Assembly (NCBI GenBank): GCA_023392555.1
Contig: JAEVYW010000028.1
Coordinates: 1 to 6,332, forward strand
Direction of reading: 5' to 3'
DNA from: Pseudomonadota bacterium
GTDB taxonomy: Bacteria > Pseudomonadota > Alphaproteobacteria > Sphingomonadales > Sphingomonadaceae
Length of the DNA stretch: 6,332 nucleotides
Under the pieces are notes generated by a model, which worked only from the letters and a program-made list of their open reading frames with translations, searched no databases and was not told the origin of the DNA. Position 1 is the stretch's first letter. Each line of letters starts with the position of its first letter. Position numbers and translations under genes: made by a program. Shown piece after piece: positions 5,420-6,332 of the stretch.

Positions 5420-5568
5420 TCGGCATGGCCCCTTTCACCGCGAAGTTTGAAGATGAGACTTGCGGAGCGTTCGAACAGGGTGACGTCGTGACCCTGCCTT
5501 GCAAGCAGGAGCGCAGTCGCCAGTCCGCACGGACCGCACCCCGCCACAGCAACGCTCACCCCCCGCAT
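5410..5568 (-). pseudogene. N-terminal stub of an FAD-dependent monooxygenase/oxidoreductase
   Basis: The first ~34 residues are a clear FAD-binding Rossmann unit. SVAVAGCGPCGLATALLLAR has the GxGxxG motif as GCGPCG, and QGHDVTLFER ends in the Glu that binds the ADP ribose. This is the start of UbiH/PHBH-like flavin monooxygenases, which run to about 380 residues. Here similarity stops at about 5467. The frame then reads ASLIFKLRGERGHAECS through the leader and SD of the HTH gene and stops at 5410, 10 nt inside that gene. The rest of the enzyme, including substrate and second FAD motifs, is absent, so this is a remnant left by a deletion or rearrangement. The start is either ATG 5568, with GAGG only 1 nt away, or GTG at codon 4 (5559), for which that GAGG is well spaced. 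An expressed 50-residue stub cannot be excluded. Confidence 0.7.
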
Positions 5569-5672
5569 GCCTCGGCTATAGGAATTCGCTGACGCGGCGA
5601 GAAGCCGTCGCTTCCTGGCATGGCTGGAGCCGCGCATCCTCGGCCGACCGCCTCGCGTCGTTCGTCGAAAGA

Positions 5673-5692
5673 CGCGTTACATTTGTAGCGCG
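5673..5692. promoter_or_regulatory. Near-perfect 20-bp dyad upstream of the 168-aa gene, candidate operator
   Basis: The arms CGCG-T-TACA and TGTA-G-CGCG flank a TT centre. Eight of nine arm positions are complementary, and the ninth is a T-G wobble. It lies 36 nt before the ATG at 5729 and 104 nt upstream of the monooxygenase stub start, so it could control either direction. The symmetry suggests a dimeric regulator. A role as an RNA hairpin in a leader is the alternative. Confidence 0.45.
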
Positions 5693-5728
5693 CAGCACGA
5701 ACCCACCTCCTCAACTGGGGGTAATTCA

Positions 5729-6235
5729 ATGCGCATCGCCGATCGGACGTCGATCACGTACTGGAAGAGCGGACAGGATCATCGGCCGTGGACGCCGATC
5801 GACCTTGCGGTCCCCTATACCTTCGCGGACTACGTTGCCGGGCGGGATCCCGTGCTCGAGGCGGCGGTCAGGTATCGCCCGGAGCCATCCTTGCTGGAGC
5901 GGCTAAGTGCAGCGGCGAAGGAGAAGGGGCCTGCTGGAGCGGTCGCTGCGCTGATCGCCTGGAGCAGCGATCCCAAGCATCGTTATTCGGACCTGCCGGG
6001 GGATGGCGTGCGCTTCATCCAGCAGATGGACAATGAGGCTGCCGCGCTCGCTTCTGCACGATGGCTTGCAGCGCGCCACCCTCAATATCGCGACGCGCAG
6101 ATGCTGCACGCTTTGCTGGCCGAAGCTCAGGGGCAGAAAAGCGAGGCGTTGATGGCGGCCCGAGCGGCGCTCGCCCTCGATCCCAACGAGCGGCAGGCCC
6201 GCTCCGTGGCCGAGCGAGCGGCGAGCGCGAACTAA
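5729..6235 (+). CDS. Hypothetical protein: S41-peptidase-tail-like N-terminus and TPR-like C-terminus (168 aa)
   Basis: There is no confident family. Residues 1-48 (ITYWKSGQDHRPWTPIDLAV, then PYTFADYVAGRDPVLEAAV) resemble the C-terminal end of S41-type peptidases, in which a YW...RPW.P.D..VP..FADY.AGRDPVLEA pattern closes the catalytic domain. The in-frame codons just before the ATG read EPTSSTGGNS, also reminiscent of the EPTSS segment in that fold. Residues 100-168 form helical, Ala-rich TPR-like repeats (SARWLAARHPQYRDAQMLHA, then LLAEAQGQKSEALMAARAAL ending ALDPNERQA). The catalytic Ser/Lys region of an S41 peptidase is absent, so the protein is probably a remnant or a re-started C-terminal piece rather than an enzyme. 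The start ATG at 5729 has a GGGGG SD at 7-nt spacing. No signal peptide is seen. The stop lies 3 nt from the stop of the convergent gene. The S41 link is from memory of family patterns and is tentative. Confidence 0.65.
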   Translation: MRIADRTSITYWKSGQDHRPWTPIDLAVPYTFADYVAGRDPVLEAAVRYRPEPSLLERLSAAAKEKGPAGAVAALIAWSSDPKHRYSDLPGDGVRFIQQMDNEAAALASARWLAARHPQYRDAQMLHALLAEAQGQKSEALMAARAALALDPNERQARSVAERAASAN

Positions 6236-6238
6236 AGC

Positions 6239-6332
6239 CTAGACCGCTGCCGGAACGGTCTGCTGGTGCTGGATGACCTGCCAGTCGTGATCGCCGACGC
6301 GCTGATTGGTGCTGGTGCAATAAGCGGTGAAG
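6239..6332 (-). CDS. 3' end of an unrecognised gene (5' part outside window)
   Basis: On the - strand the frame is open from the window edge and ends at TAG (6241-6239). It gives 30 residues ending TSTNQRVGDHDWQVIQHQQT-VPAAV. The third codon positions are GC-rich and the composition is protein-like (Trp, Asp, Gln, His), in contrast to the Arg/Ser-rich alternative frame on the same strand, so I take this as the real frame. It converges on the 168-residue gene with a 3-nt gap. No function can be assigned from so short a tail. An AGACCG/CGGTCT dyad (6241-6246 with 6256-6261) lies over its stop and could act as a weak terminator for either gene. Confidence 0.55.
   Translation of the reverse strand, partial: FTAYCTSTNQRVGDHDWQVIQHQQTVPAAV

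Overview
The window looks like ordinary chromosome from a high-GC alphaproteobacterium, most likely a sphingomonad (Sphingomonadales). That placement is inferred from the rpsA-ihfB order, the strongly GC-biased third codon positions, the style of the GGDEF-EAL and LplT-like proteins, and a TTAA-N7-TTAA box of the type bound by CtrA. No mobile element, CRISPR array, rRNA or phage gene was seen.

Positions 1-1050 are core informational genes on the + strand: the 3' end of rpsA (ribosomal protein S1), a strong hairpin terminator, ihfB (integration host factor beta) and a class II tRNA-Leu with anticodon UAA. Positions 1218-2822 encode a membrane-anchored GGDEF-EAL protein. Its cyclase half looks dead and its phosphodiesterase half has every key residue, so it most likely degrades c-di-GMP. 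A 56-residue C-tail-anchored membrane protein follows (2927-3097), with a predicted CtrA box directly upstream. On the - strand, 3130-4464 encodes a 444-residue MFS permease of the LplT (lysophospholipid flippase) type.

Positions 4465-4778 hold no convincing gene, only a short dyad. Next come a 55-residue Cys/His-rich putative zinc protein (+, 4779-4946) and, tail to tail with a 2-nt gap, a 156-residue HTH protein (-, 4949-5419). Just upstream of the HTH gene lies the N-terminal stub of an FAD-dependent monooxygenase (-, 5410-5568). It breaks off after the FAD-binding motif and overlaps the HTH start. A divergent region with a near-perfect 20-bp dyad precedes a 168-residue protein (+, 5729-6235) whose first part resembles the tail of S41-type peptidases and whose second part is TPR-like. 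The last 94 bases are the 3' end of an unrecognised - strand gene.

The left two thirds are conserved housekeeping and signalling genes. The stretch from about 5400 to 5730 looks like a deletion or rearrangement scar with two possible gene remnants facing away from each other. I do not see a complete new multi-gene system. The most interesting items are the CtrA-boxed small membrane protein and the scarred region with its strong dyad.
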